This document shows, piece after piece, positions 1-9,124 of a stretch of DNA of 48,029 nucleotides. Position 1 is the stretch's first letter, and the number at the start of each line of letters is the position of its first letter. The stretch is from Paenibacillus tianmuensis. Its GTDB lineage: Bacteria; Bacillota; Bacilli; Paenibacillales; NBRC-103111. The DNA lies in assembly GCF_900100345.1 (NCBI RefSeq), contig NZ_FMTT01000049.1, positions 1 through 48,029 of the forward strand. Direction: 5' to 3'. The notes under the pieces were generated by a model. It had not been told where the DNA came from. It saw nothing but the letters and a program-made list of their open reading frames with translations, and made no database searches. A program made the translations under genes and the position numbers.

Positions 1-389
1 GGAAGTTTCAGCAGATCGCAGGCAACGGCAATATTGCCGTTCGTAAACTTCGTGGTGTAGCTTTGGACGGGATTGCGTTTGCTCTTGAAACGAGGCGGAT
101 CGTTTTGCTTTCGAAAGAAGCGATCAAACGCATCTGCCAGGCTGCGAACGGCGGATTGCAAAGCAATGCTGTCCACGTCCTTGAGCCAAGGCCATTCCTT
201 TTTCAACGCTGGCAGCCCGTTTGCACAGGTCTGGTAAGACAAGCCTCTGCCTGTTTCTTGGAAGGTGTCGTTCCACCTCGAAAGGAAGTGGTTAAAGACA
301 AAGCGAGCGCATCCAAACATCTGATGGATCAGCGTCGTTTGCTCCTCTGTAGGGTAGATGCGAAAGCGAAAAGCTTTATGATGCAACAT
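1..389 (-). CDS. tnpB: TnpB-like protein of an IS200/IS605 element, N-terminal part
   Basis: The minus strand reads from an ATG at 389 to the left window edge without a stop. It begins MLHHKAFRFRIYPTEEQ and continues with a CARFVFNHFL motif, the typical N-terminal helix-turn-helix and start of the OrfB/TnpB family. TnpB proteins are RNA-guided nucleases carried by IS200/IS605-type elements. A clear AAGGAG site lies just upstream of the ATG. About 129 residues are visible; the RuvC-like catalytic part and zinc finger, the 3' end of the element and any guide (omega) RNA are outside the window. No TnpA gene is seen upstream, so it may be a tnpB-only element, but the other side cannot be judged. 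The plus-strand reading over the same bases is a shadow. Confidence 0.88.
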   Translation of the reverse strand, partial: MLHHKAFRFRIYPTEEQTTLIHQMFGCARFVFNHFLSRWNDTFQETGRGLSYQTCANGLPALKKEWPWLKDVDSIALQSAVRSLADAFDRFFRKQNDPPRFKSKRNPVQSYTTKFTNGNIAVACDLLKL

Positions 390-422
390 GCGAGTCTTAT
401 CTCCTTTGGTGATTTCATGACA

Positions 423-431
423 ATTATAGCA
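423..431 (-). promoter_or_regulatory. Extended -10 promoter of tnpB
   Basis: On the minus strand the bases read TGCTATAAT, an extended -10 element about 35 nt upstream of the tnpB start. No good -35 box is visible at 17 nt, which fits an extended -10 promoter. Confidence 0.5.
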
Positions 432-469
432 CATATGTTCTCATTCTTATACAAGAGATGCTGATTCAT

Positions 470-491
470 CTCCCCCTTATCGAAGAGGGAG
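470..491. other. Imperfect hairpin upstream of tnpB, possible left end of the insertion element
   Basis: The 22-base stretch forms a stem of about nine pairs with one mismatch around an ATCG loop. IS200/IS605-type elements carry subterminal hairpins recognised by their transposase, so this is a candidate left-end structure. The exact end and cleavage tetranucleotide cannot be fixed from one side. It could also be an unrelated hairpin. Confidence 0.35.
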
Positions 492-804
492 TCTTCTCAG
501 CCTTAACGATAAACCAGAATCAGCTCTCGCAAAATAGAGGCTTTTTGAATCTTTTGGACCCGTCAGTCAATATCCCGTTGCCAAAAAAATCCGCTCCTAC
601 CCCGTTACATATCCCTCCGGCACTTGAATATATTTAGTAACAAGCACTTTTTTCAAGTACTTGTCATGTTAGTTACGTGTTTCTTTACCGCTTATCGTCC
701 ACCCGGTCCCCAACACCGTTCAAGCATTCGACGCCGGCTCAGCCGCTTTTTGACCGCGCTATCGAAGCCAGCTTTGATCTAAAAGCTATCAGGAGGTGTT
801 CCGC
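492..804. other. Intergenic region between the insertion element and yhbH
   Basis: No gene is supported here. The stretch holds the short palindrome CAAGTACTTG near 653-662 and otherwise only the ribosome site of yhbH. A mother-cell (sigma-E type) promoter would be expected upstream of yhbH, but I do not see one clear enough to mark. Confidence 0.5.
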
Positions 805-1965
805 ATGACAGAGCCTTTATTTACCGTATCCCGCGAGGACTGGTCCCTGCACCGCAAAGGATATCAGGATCAGACCCGCCATCAGCAGAAAGTCCGGGAA
901 GCGATAAAGCAAAATCTGCCCGATCTGGTGACGGACGAAAGCATCATCATGTCGGACGGCAAGCAAATCGTCAAAGTGCCCATCCGCAGTCTGGATGAGT
1001 ACCGTTTCCGCTATAATTACAACAAGACCAAGCATGTGGGGCAAGGCGACGGGGATAGCCAGGTCGGCGACGTGCTGGGGGTAGACCCGCAGCACACTTC
1101 CAGTCCGGGCAAAGGCGAGGGCGCCGGCGATCAGCCCGGAGACGACTATTATGATACCGAGGTGCAAATGGAGGAGCTGCAGTCCATGCTCTTCGAGGAG
1201 TTGGAGCTGCCGAACCTGCAGCAGAAAGAAAAGCACAATGTCACGACCAAAGAAATCGTTTTCAACGATATCCGCAAAAAAGGAATCATGTCCAACATCG
1301 ACAAGAAGCGGACGATTCTCGAAAATTTGAAGCGGAACGCCACCTCCGGGGTTCCCGGTATTCATCATATCAGCCCGGACGATCTGCGCTATAAGACGTG
1401 GGACGAAGTCGTCACCCCTCACTCGAACGCGCTGGTTCTCGCCATGATGGACACGTCCGGCAGTATGGGGTCCTTCGAAAAATATATCGCGCGCAGCTTC
1501 TTCTTCTGGATGACGCGATTCCTGCGGACGAAATACGAACAGGTGGAAATCATTTTCATCGCCCACCATACCGAAGCCAAAGAAGTGACGGAAGAGGAAT
1601 TTTTCACCAAAGGCGAAAGCGGCGGCACGATCTGCTCTTCGGCCTATCAGCTTGCGGTCGACTTGATTGATCGGCGCTATCCGCCGTCCCGCTTCAATAT
1701 ATATCCGTTTCATTTCTCCGATGGCGATAACCTGACATCAGACAACGAACGATGCGTACGGCTGATCGGCGAGCTGGTCAAGCGGGCGAACCTGTTCGGG
1801 TATGGCGAAGTGAACCAATATAACCGCAGCAGCACGCTCATGTCCGCTTACCGGAACATTCACGACCCGAAATTCGTGCACTACGTGATCCGTGAGAAAG
1901 GCGAAGTGTACAAGGCGCTCAAAACCTTTTTCCCGAAGGGCGCGGAGGGGAGGATCGCCCAGTGA
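805..1965 (+). CDS. yhbH: Sporulation protein YhbH (DUF444, VWA-like)
   Basis: This 386-residue protein belongs to the YhbH/YeaH (DUF444) family, known to be needed for sporulation in Bacillus and found beside PrkA and SpoVR across bacteria. The N-terminal third is charged and includes a glycine- and acid-rich linker (about residues 75-120). The second half has a von Willebrand factor A-like fold with the metal-site motif DTSGSMG near residue 218. The ATG at 805 was chosen because AGGAGG (791-796) lies 8 nt before it; the in-frame GTG at 796 is inside that site. It overlaps spoVR by 4 nt, which points to translational coupling. Its molecular role is not settled in the family. Confidence 0.93.
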   Translation: MTEPLFTVSREDWSLHRKGYQDQTRHQQKVREAIKQNLPDLVTDESIIMSDGKQIVKVPIRSLDEYRFRYNYNKTKHVGQGDGDSQVGDVLGVDPQHTSSPGKGEGAGDQPGDDYYDTEVQMEELQSMLFEELELPNLQQKEKHNVTTKEIVFNDIRKKGIMSNIDKKRTILENLKRNATSGVPGIHHISPDDLRYKTWDEVVTPHSNALVLAMMDTSGSMGSFEKYIARSFFFWMTRFLRTKYEQVEIIFIAHHTEAKEVTEEEFFTKGESGGTICSSAYQLAVDLIDRRYPPSRFNIYPFHFSDGDNLTSDNERCVRLIGELVKRANLFGYGEVNQYNRSSTLMSAYRNIHDPKFVHYVIREKGEVYKALKTFFPKGAEGRIAQ

Positions 1966-3392
1966 AGGCGGATGACATCAAGCAGCTGGAATACGCCATC
2001 GCGGAAATTACCGAGGTCGCCAGCGGCTTCGGTCTCGACTTTTACCCGATGCGCTACGAGATATGCCCTTCCGATATTATCTACACCTTCGGCGCTTACG
2101 GGATGCCGACCCGCTTCAGTCATTGGAGCTTCGGAAAGACGTTTCATAAGATGAAAATGCAGTACGATTTCGGACTCAGCAAAATTTACGAGCTTGTCAT
2201 CAACTCCGACCCGTGTTACGCTTTCCTGCTCGATGGCAATTCGCTCATCCAGAACAAGCTGATCGTGGCGCACGTGCTGGCGCACTGCGACTTTTTCAAA
2301 AACAACGTTCGCTTTTCCAAGACGAACCGCAACATGGTCGAGAGCATGTCCGCCACGGCCGAGCGCATCCGCCGATACGAGATCGAATACGGGACGGACG
2401 AGGTAGAACGGTTTATCGATGCCATGCTCGCCATCCAAGAGCATGTCGATCCGCTGATCACGAAGCCGTACCGCGGACGCGGCAGCGGCCGGCAAGAAGC
2501 GGCGGACGATCAGCAAAAGCCTGCGAAGCGCAAGTTCGGCTACGAGGATTTATGGGATTTAGATGAGAAGCCTGAAGCCAAGACCATCAACCCCAAAGAA
2601 GCTCCGGCCAAGTTTCCACCCAAGCCGGAGAAGGATCTGATGCTTTTTATCGAAGAGCACGCTCCCTACCTGAAGGATTGGCAGCGCGACGTCATGACAA
2701 TGCTGCGGGACGAAATGCTGTACTTCTGGCCACAGCTGGAGACGAAGATTATGAACGAAGGCTGGGCCTCCTACTGGCATCAGCGCATTTTGCGGGAACT
2801 CGATCTGACCGACTCCGAGACGATCGAATACTCCAGACTCAACTCCTCCGTTGTCGTCCCGTCCCGCCATACGCTCAATCCATATTATCTGGGACTGAAA
2901 ATTTTCGAGGATATCGAGAAGCGCTGGGATAACCCGTCCGAGGAGGATCGGGAACGCTTCGGCTATAAAGGCGGCGAAGGCCGGCAAAAAATATTTGAGG
3001 TGCGCGAATTCGACTCCGATCTATCGTTCATCCGCAACTATATGACCAAAAAGCTGTGCGACGAGCTCGATTTGTATATTTTCGAGAAAAAAGGACCGGA
3101 GTGGAAAATTACCGACAAGTCTTGGGAACATATCCGCGACCAGCTCGTGTATTCCCGGGTAAACGGCGGCTTCCCTTATATCGTAGTCGAGGACGGGGAT
3201 TTCGAGAAGAACGGCGAGTTGTACTTGAAGCATATGTACGAAGGCATCGAGCTCGATTTGAAGTATGTGGAGCGGACCCTCCCGTATATTCACCGGCTGT
3301 GGGGGAAGACAGTGCATCTGGAATCGGTCATCGAAACGAAGCCGGTGCTGTTCACCTTCGATGGGAAGAAACACAACAGGAAGTTTTTATAA
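1962..3392 (+). CDS. spoVR: Stage V sporulation protein R
   Basis: This 476-residue protein matches the SpoVR family (YcgB in enterobacteria). In Bacillus it is a mother-cell protein needed for normal spore cortex formation; the biochemistry is unknown. Family features seen include the [19 protein letters not shown] block near the N-terminus, the [10 protein letters not shown] segment, and [12 protein letters not shown] around residue 265. Length is normal. It starts with GTG at 1962, overlapping the yhbH stop, with a GGAGG site about 10 nt upstream. Together with yhbH it forms a two-gene operon. The third usual partner, prkA, lies near 31-33 kb on the other strand rather than directly upstream. 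Confidence 0.95.
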   Translation: MKADDIKQLEYAIAEITEVASGFGLDFYPMRYEICPSDIIYTFGAYGMPTRFSHWSFGKTFHKMKMQYDFGLSKIYELVINSDPCYAFLLDGNSLIQNKLIVAHVLAHCDFFKNNVRFSKTNRNMVESMSATAERIRRYEIEYGTDEVERFIDAMLAIQEHVDPLITKPYRGRGSGRQEAADDQQKPAKRKFGYEDLWDLDEKPEAKTINPKEAPAKFPPKPEKDLMLFIEEHAPYLKDWQRDVMTMLRDEMLYFWPQLETKIMNEGWASYWHQRILRELDLTDSETIEYSRLNSSVVVPSRHTLNPYYLGLKIFEDIEKRWDNPSEEDRERFGYKGGEGRQKIFEVREFDSDLSFIRNYMTKKLCDELDLYIFEKKGPEWKITDKSWEHIRDQLVYSRVNGGFPYIVVEDGDFEKNGELYLKHMYEGIELDLKYVERTLPYIHRLWGKTVHLESVIETKPVLFTFDGKKHNRKFL

Positions 3393-3426
3393 AAAAAAGG
3401 GACTGTCACTTTACATGACAGTCCCT
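3391..3426. terminator. Hairpin terminator between spoVR and the S41 pseudogene
   Basis: An 11-bp perfect stem (AGGGACTGTCA with its complement, 3398-3408 and 3416-3426) encloses a 7-nt loop. On the minus strand the stem is followed by eight T residues, a textbook intrinsic terminator for the convergent transcript. On the plus strand it follows the spoVR stop directly but lacks a T tract, so it ends spoVR less clearly. Confidence 0.8.
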
Positions 3427-3710
3427 ATAGCTTGACGTTGCCGGCTATCACTCTCTGTCTCCCCGCTCATTGAGTGTAAGAAACAACCGGATTTTGTTCA
3501 ATTCTCCAAGCCTCCAAGCTATTAGTCACCTAACAAGTCCTAATGGATAGGACTCAGCTTGTATATCGGCTCGGAAACTAGAAATCTTTAGAGCCAATGC
3601 CAATAAAGTGGTAAAAAAAGAAACCACGGCAGCACAGCCTGTGGCAAGAATAGCGACCCATGACAAGTACAAACCGACTTTGAAATCGAGAAAAGTTGGA
3701 CGTAGTACGG

Positions 3711-5025
3711 TTAGTAGAGAATATATTGCATTGCATTATCAGTCCCATTAAGTAGATCTTCTATGTCCAAGGCTAGAGGTATATCTGGATACAAAGAGGT
3801 CCTGTTCTCATTTCCGATAAAATGAAACTTTCTTGTCGAGTATGAAATCATGAGTTTAGTATGTGGCAGAACAAATGAAGCCACGTTACCAAAAGAATCC
3901 GGCTTTCCACCGGTTGGTTCCCTACCAGAATTCATTCAGTTTATTTTTTAGAGAGATGGCTGTACTCACCCCAGCCGAAAATGTACCATTATTGATAATT
4001 ACGTACACTTTGAAATGGCTGTTTTGATTGAAGCGCAATTTTTCAATGAGTGGCTCTAGCAAGTCAGATCTCCCACCTTCATTAAATCGAAGATCAAAAA
4101 CAACCTTTCTGATTTCGTGCTTCCTTGAATCATCCATGATCATATCCGTAATATTGGCAATACTCTTTTCCTTCATTTCCAAGCATCGATTGTACTTAAA
4201 ATATAAAGTATGATTTTTCGATAGATACTCATACCAATAGTTTTCACTTTGATTTCGCAAAAACAAAGGAACATCTTTGCCTATTTTACTGAAAAAAACA
4301 GTATCTTCGACTTCCGTCCCAGAACGAATTCGAATTTCTTGTACTCCTCCTTGACTATTCTGGAACATAAAACGATTCTCGTGCTTACCTTGATTAAAGC
4401 CAAGTCCGTACATAAGATTAAGATTCTTCAGATATTTAGGAAACTGATATGAAACCCAATATTCATTTTCATGTGGAATGATATCACGATACCTTTCCTT
4501 AACTGATGCGATAGGATAACCATTAATTTCCATTAATCTTTGGCCAATTAAAAACTGAAATTCAGGAGTTGAGCTAACAACATAAATCCCACTAGAAAAA
4601 TTGAACAAAGAAAAGGGGAGCATCGAAGTCGATGTTTGCTGTACTGTTGTATGAGAATCTCCAATCAAAGCCACAAGTTCCATTAATTTAACTATTACCT
4701 GAGATGCAGTTAAATTGGGAATTTGCGCCCTGACTTCCTCAACTTTGACATAGAATTGTTCCTTAGTGATTTTGAAAAATGCATCTGCATGTCTGGAAGT
4801 CAGTTCATGGGAGAGAACATGCAAATCTTCTTCCCAATTCATGATCTGGAGTTTTTTTTCATGATCTAAGGGGCTGCTGCTAGAAATAATTATGAGGAGT
4901 GATACAATTAAAAATAATTTATAAAAATTTTGCCTTATCGTAGTAATAACATGCTCACTTTTGGATTGACCTCGTTTCTTGAAAAAGTATGAATGCCACC
5001 TCATTTTGACCAATTTGCTCTTCAT
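3711..5025 (-). pseudogene. Frameshifted S41-family (C-terminal processing type) peptidase
   Basis: The minus strand encodes an N-terminal membrane anchor or signal (about residues 33-52), a GDSHT motif, and a tail-specific-protease core ending at the catalytic serine segment GTFSAGVSTAISLKN. A stop follows at 3922-3924. The next frame then continues with EPTGGKPDSFG, the segment that normally comes right after in S41 peptidases, and runs to 3711. The frame changes between about 3920 and 3945. One inserted or two lost bases explain it, so the gene looks broken after the nucleophile, or the read has an error. The ATG at 5025 has no clear ribosome site. The gene is much more AT-rich than yhbH-spoVR, suggesting transfer. 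S41 assignment is confident; the substrate is unknown. Confidence 0.78.
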
Positions 5026-5180
5026 AGATATTATATTGCCACAATATCTTACAAATTACAACTTTTTCTATTCGTTTTGATATTACATGACCCATGCAGT
5101 TTAATCAGTCACCAAACAAAAATTGTTCGTAGGTGATTGTGCAAACCTTCGGAGTGTGGAAAATGAAAGGTAATGAACGC

Positions 5181-5211
5181 ACAAAAAAAATGTGTCCCAA
5201 TTCGGGACACA
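5181..5211 (-). terminator. Terminator of the methyltransferase gene
   Basis: An 8-bp perfect stem TGTGTCCC/GGGACACA with a 5-nt loop (5191-5211) is followed on the minus strand by a run of eight Ts. It lies about 80 nt after the methyltransferase stop. Confidence 0.85.
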
Positions 5212-5292
5212 CTTGCCGATTCGATCTGATGCAGTAATGCAAAATAGGACGCTTGGGGCCTTGCTAGTTGCTTGAGTGCCACGGATTCCCCA

Positions 5293-5889
5293 TTATTTTC
5301 TTAATACAAGTTGAATGACATGGGATAATCCGGTGTGCTCCTTTCCTGCCACACGCTCTTGTTCGCCATAGAAGAAATGGATCACCTCATGACCTTCGCA
5401 CCAAGCAAGCATTTCTTTTGGTTCATAAAGCATTTCAAGCTCCGGGGGGCCACCCGTACCATACTTTAATTGTTCCTCGGAGAATACCTCAAGCATCATA
5501 ATCCCTTTAGGCTTTATCGCATTTTTCATTTTATTGAGAATCATGGTCTGATCGTCTTTATGAAAATGCCCAAATACCATGATGGCGGCATCATATTCCT
5601 CGTTCGGCACATCATCTTCCAAAAGGTCGATTTTTTGGGTATGTACTTCAACGCCATGCTTCTGAGCCAGTTTTTTCGTTTTTTGCAAACCGCTCTCCGC
5701 ATAGTCAATGGCTGTCACTTCATGATTTCTTTTTGCTAAAAAAACAGCATTCCTTCCTTCACCCTCTGCAAACGCGATAACTTTTTGACATTGTTCTAAT
5801 CGAAAAGCTTGTTGCTGAATAAATACGTTAGGTTCTTCCCCATAGTAATATTCTTCCGAATTAAAACGCTCATTCCAAATATTTCCCAT
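5293..5889 (-). CDS. Class I SAM-dependent methyltransferase (TehB-like)
   Basis: A 198-residue single-domain methyltransferase. Motif I is visible as FAEGEGRNAVFLA, followed by an acidic end of strand two (VTAIDYAESG) and a motif near YDAAIMVFGHFH. The GEGRNA form is typical of the TehB/type-11-12 small methyltransferases. The substrate cannot be read from sequence: tellurite, thiols, toxins or small metabolites are all possible. The ATG at 5889 is chosen because AGGAGG lies 9 nt upstream; the GTG at 5895 is too close to that site. A 13-codon ORF ends 2 nt before this ATG, so translation is probably coupled. The gene is AT-rich like the neighbouring peptidase pseudogene. Confidence 0.85.
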   Translation of the reverse strand: MGNIWNERFNSEEYYYGEEPNVFIQQQAFRLEQCQKVIAFAEGEGRNAVFLAKRNHEVTAIDYAESGLQKTKKLAQKHGVEVHTQKIDLLEDDVPNEEYDAAIMVFGHFHKDDQTMILNKMKNAIKPKGIMMLEVFSEEQLKYGTGGPPELEMLYEPKEMLAWCEGHEVIHFFYGEQERVAGKEHTGLSHVIQLVLRK

Positions 5890-5891
5890 AC

Positions 5892-5933
5892 TCACCGGCC
5901 TCCTGTGATTAAAATATTTCCAAGTACAATCAC
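5892..5933 (-). CDS. Putative 13-residue leader peptide of the methyltransferase
   Basis: On the minus strand an AAGGAG site stands 9 nt before a GTG that opens a 13-codon frame, MIVLGNILITGGR, ending TGA just 2 nt before the methyltransferase ATG. The methyltransferase ribosome site AGGAGG lies inside the last codons of this frame. The same reading extends upstream to an ATG near 5975 without a clear ribosome site. Its LGNIL stretch echoes the MGNIW start of the next gene, with a shared GGAAATATTT, so it might derive from a small local duplication. It could act as a coupling or attenuation leader; this is inference. Confidence 0.45.
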   Translation of the reverse strand: MIVLGNILITGGR

Positions 5934-6067
5934 GATGTTTAACTCCTTTTTGTTGAATATGAAAGTTTCCGCCATGTCTTTAATAAAGCAAAATAATACA
6001 ACATGGGTGCTAAGCATACTTAACCGCTGCAGTTATTCTCGTCGCCTATTATGGAGTTGTTGTATCC

Positions 6068-6097
6068 ATAATATCTTTGAAATCGGTGGTGTGTCAA
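6068..6097 (-). promoter_or_regulatory. Sigma-A-type promoter driving leader ORF and methyltransferase
   Basis: On the minus strand TTGACA (6097-6092) and TATTAT (6073-6068) are 18 nt apart. Transcription from here would give a 5' leader of about 170 nt before the methyltransferase. The bases ATACAACA at 6065-6058 are perfectly complementary to TGTTGTAT at 6003-5996, but the first arm sits at the likely start site and may be only partly transcribed. Confidence 0.65.
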
Positions 6098-6289
6098 TAG
6101 CGCGAGGCAACTGTGACGATGCACTAATTCAACCCGGAGCCACTTAAAACAACGGATATTTTTCGCAGACAAAGGTAACCGTATAGCTCCTCCGGCGGCT
6201 ACTCTACCTTCCACAATTGATTGCTAAAAAGAAACTAATTTGATACGATGACAAACAGAATGCACGATATCGATAGGGGGATTCCTTTC
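6098..6289. other. Intergenic region between methyltransferase promoter and marR
   Basis: No gene is supported. A possible marR promoter on the plus strand is TTGATT near 6219 with TTGATA near 6239 (17 nt spacing), a weak match. The AGGGGG ribosome site of marR lies at 6275-6280. Confidence 0.35.
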
Positions 6290-6733
6290 ATGCAGCCAGA
6301 TCAACCCGGCGAGCTGGAGAACGCTTTGTCCCATCTCCAATGCGTGCTGATCGCCAGGAGAACGCGGGTTAACCCGGAGCAGCTCACATGGGCGCAGTAC
6401 GACATTCTGGAAATTTTGCGCATCCGCGGTCCCATGATGCCTTCGCTCATCGGCGAAACGCTGGGGATGTCGCGTCCGGCCACCTCGAAAAATCTCAGAG
6501 TTTTAAAGGATAAGCAGTTGATTGAACAAACGGCGCGCGAGGAAGACCGGCGGGAACAAACGACGTCGCTCACGGATAGCGGCCGAATTTTTCTGGAGCG
6601 TGCGGCCCAAAGCCGGCGCGAGGCTGCCGAAATCGCCGCCTCCGTTCTTACACCCGGCGAGCAAAGTATTTTTGCGGAGCTGTGCCAAAAGGTAACGGCC
6701 GCACTCGACAACAAGCAATCGCGATCCGTTTAA
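6290..6733 (+). CDS. MarR-family transcriptional regulator
   Basis: A 147-residue winged-helix protein. The helix-turn-helix and wing are visible as PSLIGETLGMSRPATSKNLRVLKDKQLIE followed by the conserved DRREQTTSLTDSG wing and turn (about residues 43-93). MarR proteins usually repress adjacent genes and release DNA on ligand binding or oxidation. The ATG at 6290 is preceded by AGGGGG at 9 nt; the earlier in-frame ATG at 6248 lacks a site. The gene lies 67 nt before the UvrA-like gene on the same strand, so it most likely controls its own two-gene operon. No cysteine-based switch is obvious; the only cysteines are near residues 18 and 131. Confidence 0.9.
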   Translation: MQPDQPGELENALSHLQCVLIARRTRVNPEQLTWAQYDILEILRIRGPMMPSLIGETLGMSRPATSKNLRVLKDKQLIEQTAREEDRREQTTSLTDSGRIFLERAAQSRREAAEIAASVLTPGEQSIFAELCQKVTAALDNKQSRSV

Positions 6734-6800
6734 GTATGGTTTCTATATGGAAATAAACGATCTCAGATCATCATTCTTGAAGAAGGAGGAGATCCGGCCT

Positions 6801-9089
6801 ATGATCATTCAAAGTGGCGCCCCCGACAACCGGCACGATATGATCCGCGTTACAGGCGCGAGAGAAAATAATCTAAAAAACGTGACGGTCAGCATTCCAA
6901 AGAAGCGGATCACCGTGTTTACGGGCGTATCCGGCTCCGGCAAGTCTTCACTCGTATTCGACACGATTGCGGCGGAATCGCAGCGCCAGCTCAACGAAAC
7001 GTTTACCAGCTTCGTCCGGCATCGTCTTCCTCATTACGGGCAGCCGGATGTGGACTCGCTGGACAATTTGTCTGTCGCGATCGTGGTCGATCAGAAGCGG
7101 CTCGGCGGCAACGTCCGGTCCACCGTCGGAACTGTCACCGATATTTACTCCTTGCTGCGCTTGCTGTACTCCCGGATCGGCAAGCCGTTTGTCGGTTATT
7201 CCAACACCTTTTCGTTCAACGATCCGCACGGGATGTGCCCCAAATGCGAAGGATTGGGAACGGTGGCGGCAATTGATCTCGACCTGCTGATCGACCGGCA
7301 AAAATCGCTGAACGAGGGGGCCATCCGTTTTCCTACGTTTCGTCCCGGCGAATGGCGTTGGAAACGGTATGTTTGTTCCGGATTATTTGACAACGACAAA
7401 AAGCTTGGCGAGTATACGGACGAGGAATGGGACACGCTGCTTTACAAAACGGATATGAAGCTGAAGCATCCCGGTCCCGGCTGGCCGCCGTCCTCCAAAT
7501 ATGAAGGCCTGATTCCCCGGTTTGAACGGAGCTTTCTGACCAAAGAATCCGAGGAGGCCAAAACGCGCTACAAGGAAAAGTTTGACCGGATCGTCACCCG
7601 GGGCGCTTGTCCTCTGTGCAAGGGGGCCAGACTGAATCAGGAGGTGCTCGGCTGTAAGATCAACGGCAAAAGCATCGCGGACTGCACGACCATGCAGATC
7701 AGTGAACTCGCCCCCGTCATACGCGCCATTGACGATGGCGTCGCCGCAACCATGGTCGACGCCATCGTCGAACGGCTGGAGCATCTGATTTCCGTCGGAT
7801 TAGGCTATCTCAGCCTAAACCGGGAAACGGCCACACTGTCCGGCGGCGAATCGCAGCGGGTTAAGATGGTGCGGCATCTCGGCAGCAGTCTGACGGATAT
7901 CACGTACATTTTTGACGAGCCGAGCATCGGACTTCATCCCCACGACGTTCACCGGCTGAACTCCCTGATCAAGCGACTCCGGGACAAAGGGAATACGGTC
8001 CTTGTCGTCGAGCACGATCCGGATGTCATCGCCATAGCCGACCATGTGATCGATATGGGACCGGAAGCTGGCTCCAAGGGCGGCAGTATCGTCTACGAAG
8101 GCGGTCTGGCAGGTCTGCCGGCTTCCGGCACCCTGACCGGAACGTATCTCGGCCGCCGGCCCCGGCTCAAGACGCCGCCGAGACAACCGGGCGGTTCGCT
8201 CGTGATCGGTCCGGCCTCCCTACACAACCTCAAAGACGTGAGCGTCCGTATCCCGCAGGGCGTGATGACGGTCGTCACCGGCGTAGCGGGCTCAGGAAAA
8301 AGCACGCTGATCAACAAGGTGCTGCCCCGGCATTATCCGGAAGCCGTCTACATCGATCAAGGAGCCATCCAAGGCTCGAAGCGCTCCAATCCTGCGACCT
8401 ACACCGGGATGCTGGACCCAATCCGCGAGTTGTTCGCCAAGGCAAATCGGGTGAGCCCCACGTTGTTCAGCTTCAATTCCAACGGCGCATGTTCGGAATG
8501 CAAAGGCCTTGGCGTCACGTATACGGATCTTGCTTTTATGGACCCGATCGTCAGCCGATGTGAGAGCTGTCAGGGACGCCGGTTTACCAATGAGGTTCTG
8601 GGCTATACGCTGCGGGGCAAATCGATCGACGAGGTTTTGGAGATGAGTGTAGCGGACGCGCGGACCTTCTTTCGGGAGGAAGCCATTCGGACGATTTTGG
8701 AGCGGCTAGGCGATGTCGGGCTGGACTACATTACGCTCGGGCAGCCGCTGAACACGCTCTCCGGCGGGGAAAGACAGCGCCTGAAGCTCGCGGCCGAACT
8801 GGAGCGCAGCGGTCAAATCTACGTATTCGACGAACCGACCACCGGATTGCATCTCTCCGATGTCGACCGCCTGATCGGCCTGCTGAACCGGCTCGTAGAC
8901 AACGGCAGCACGGTGATCGTGATCGAGCATAATCTCGACGTGATCAGTCAAGCCGATTGGATCGTCGACTTGGGTCCAGGAGCCGGACAAGAGGGCGGGA
9001 CAGTCATCTTCGAAGGCGTTCCTGAAGAGCTTATCGAGCATCCGCATTCGGTCACAGGGCATTATTTGAAGCGGCATCTCCACTGTTAA
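6801..9089 (+). CDS. UvrA paralogue without UvrB-binding domain (ABC-type ATPase)
   Basis: A 762-residue protein with two UvrA-type ABC ATPase halves. Walker A motifs GVSGSGKS (42-49) and GVAGSGKS, signatures LSGGESQR and LSGGERQR, and Walker B segments YIFDEPSIG and YVFDEPTTG are present, as are CPKC/CPLC and CSEC/CESC zinc-type pairs. After the RSTVGTVTDIYSLLRLLYSRIGKP block it runs straight into TFSFNDPHGMCPKC. The UvrB-binding domain that normally sits there in the roughly 940-residue repair UvrA is absent. Such short paralogues are thought to act outside normal excision repair, for example in protection from DNA-binding drugs; that is inference here. The ATG at 6801 has AAGGAGGAG upstream; the ATG at 6747 has none. 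It probably forms an operon with marR. Confidence 0.92.
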   Translation: MIIQSGAPDNRHDMIRVTGARENNLKNVTVSIPKKRITVFTGVSGSGKSSLVFDTIAAESQRQLNETFTSFVRHRLPHYGQPDVDSLDNLSVAIVVDQKRLGGNVRSTVGTVTDIYSLLRLLYSRIGKPFVGYSNTFSFNDPHGMCPKCEGLGTVAAIDLDLLIDRQKSLNEGAIRFPTFRPGEWRWKRYVCSGLFDNDKKLGEYTDEEWDTLLYKTDMKLKHPGPGWPPSSKYEGLIPRFERSFLTKESEEAKTRYKEKFDRIVTRGACPLCKGARLNQEVLGCKINGKSIADCTTMQISELAPVIRAIDDGVAATMVDAIVERLEHLISVGLGYLSLNRETATLSGGESQRVKMVRHLGSSLTDITYIFDEPSIGLHPHDVHRLNSLIKRLRDKGNTVLVVEHDPDVIAIADHVIDMGPEAGSKGGSIVYEGGLAGLPASGTLTGTYLGRRPRLKTPPRQPGGSLVIGPASLHNLKDVSVRIPQGVMTVVTGVAGSGKSTLINKVLPRHYPEAVYIDQGAIQGSKRSNPATYTGMLDPIRELFAKANRVSPTLFSFNSNGACSECKGLGVTYTDLAFMDPIVSRCESCQGRRFTNEVLGYTLRGKSIDEVLEMSVADARTFFREEAIRTILERLGDVGLDYITLGQPLNTLSGGERQRLKLAAELERSGQIYVFDEPTTGLHLSDVDRLIGLLNRLVDNGSTVIVIEHNLDVISQADWIVDLGPGAGQEGGTVIFEGVPEELIEHPHSVTGHYLKRHLHC

Positions 9090-9124
9090 CTCGTATCCAG
9101 TCAAATGACTTGGACCGTGTCCGG

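Noticed and set aside
63..464. Open plus-strand frame of 133 codons
   Set aside because: It is the antisense of tnpB; it has no ribosome site and the minus-strand protein matches the TnpB family.
492..790. Sigma-E promoter for yhbH-spoVR
   Set aside because: Expected from the family, but the best candidate (GTCATGTT with TTACCGCT) does not match the -10 consensus well enough.
817..1713. Large minus-strand frame opposite yhbH
   Set aside because: Shadow frame typical of GC-rich coding DNA; the plus strand encodes a complete YhbH.
5809..6147. Plus-strand frame over the methyltransferase leader, and a minus frame 6020-6214
   Set aside because: Both cover the promoter and leader of the methyltransferase and have no ribosome site or recognisable family.
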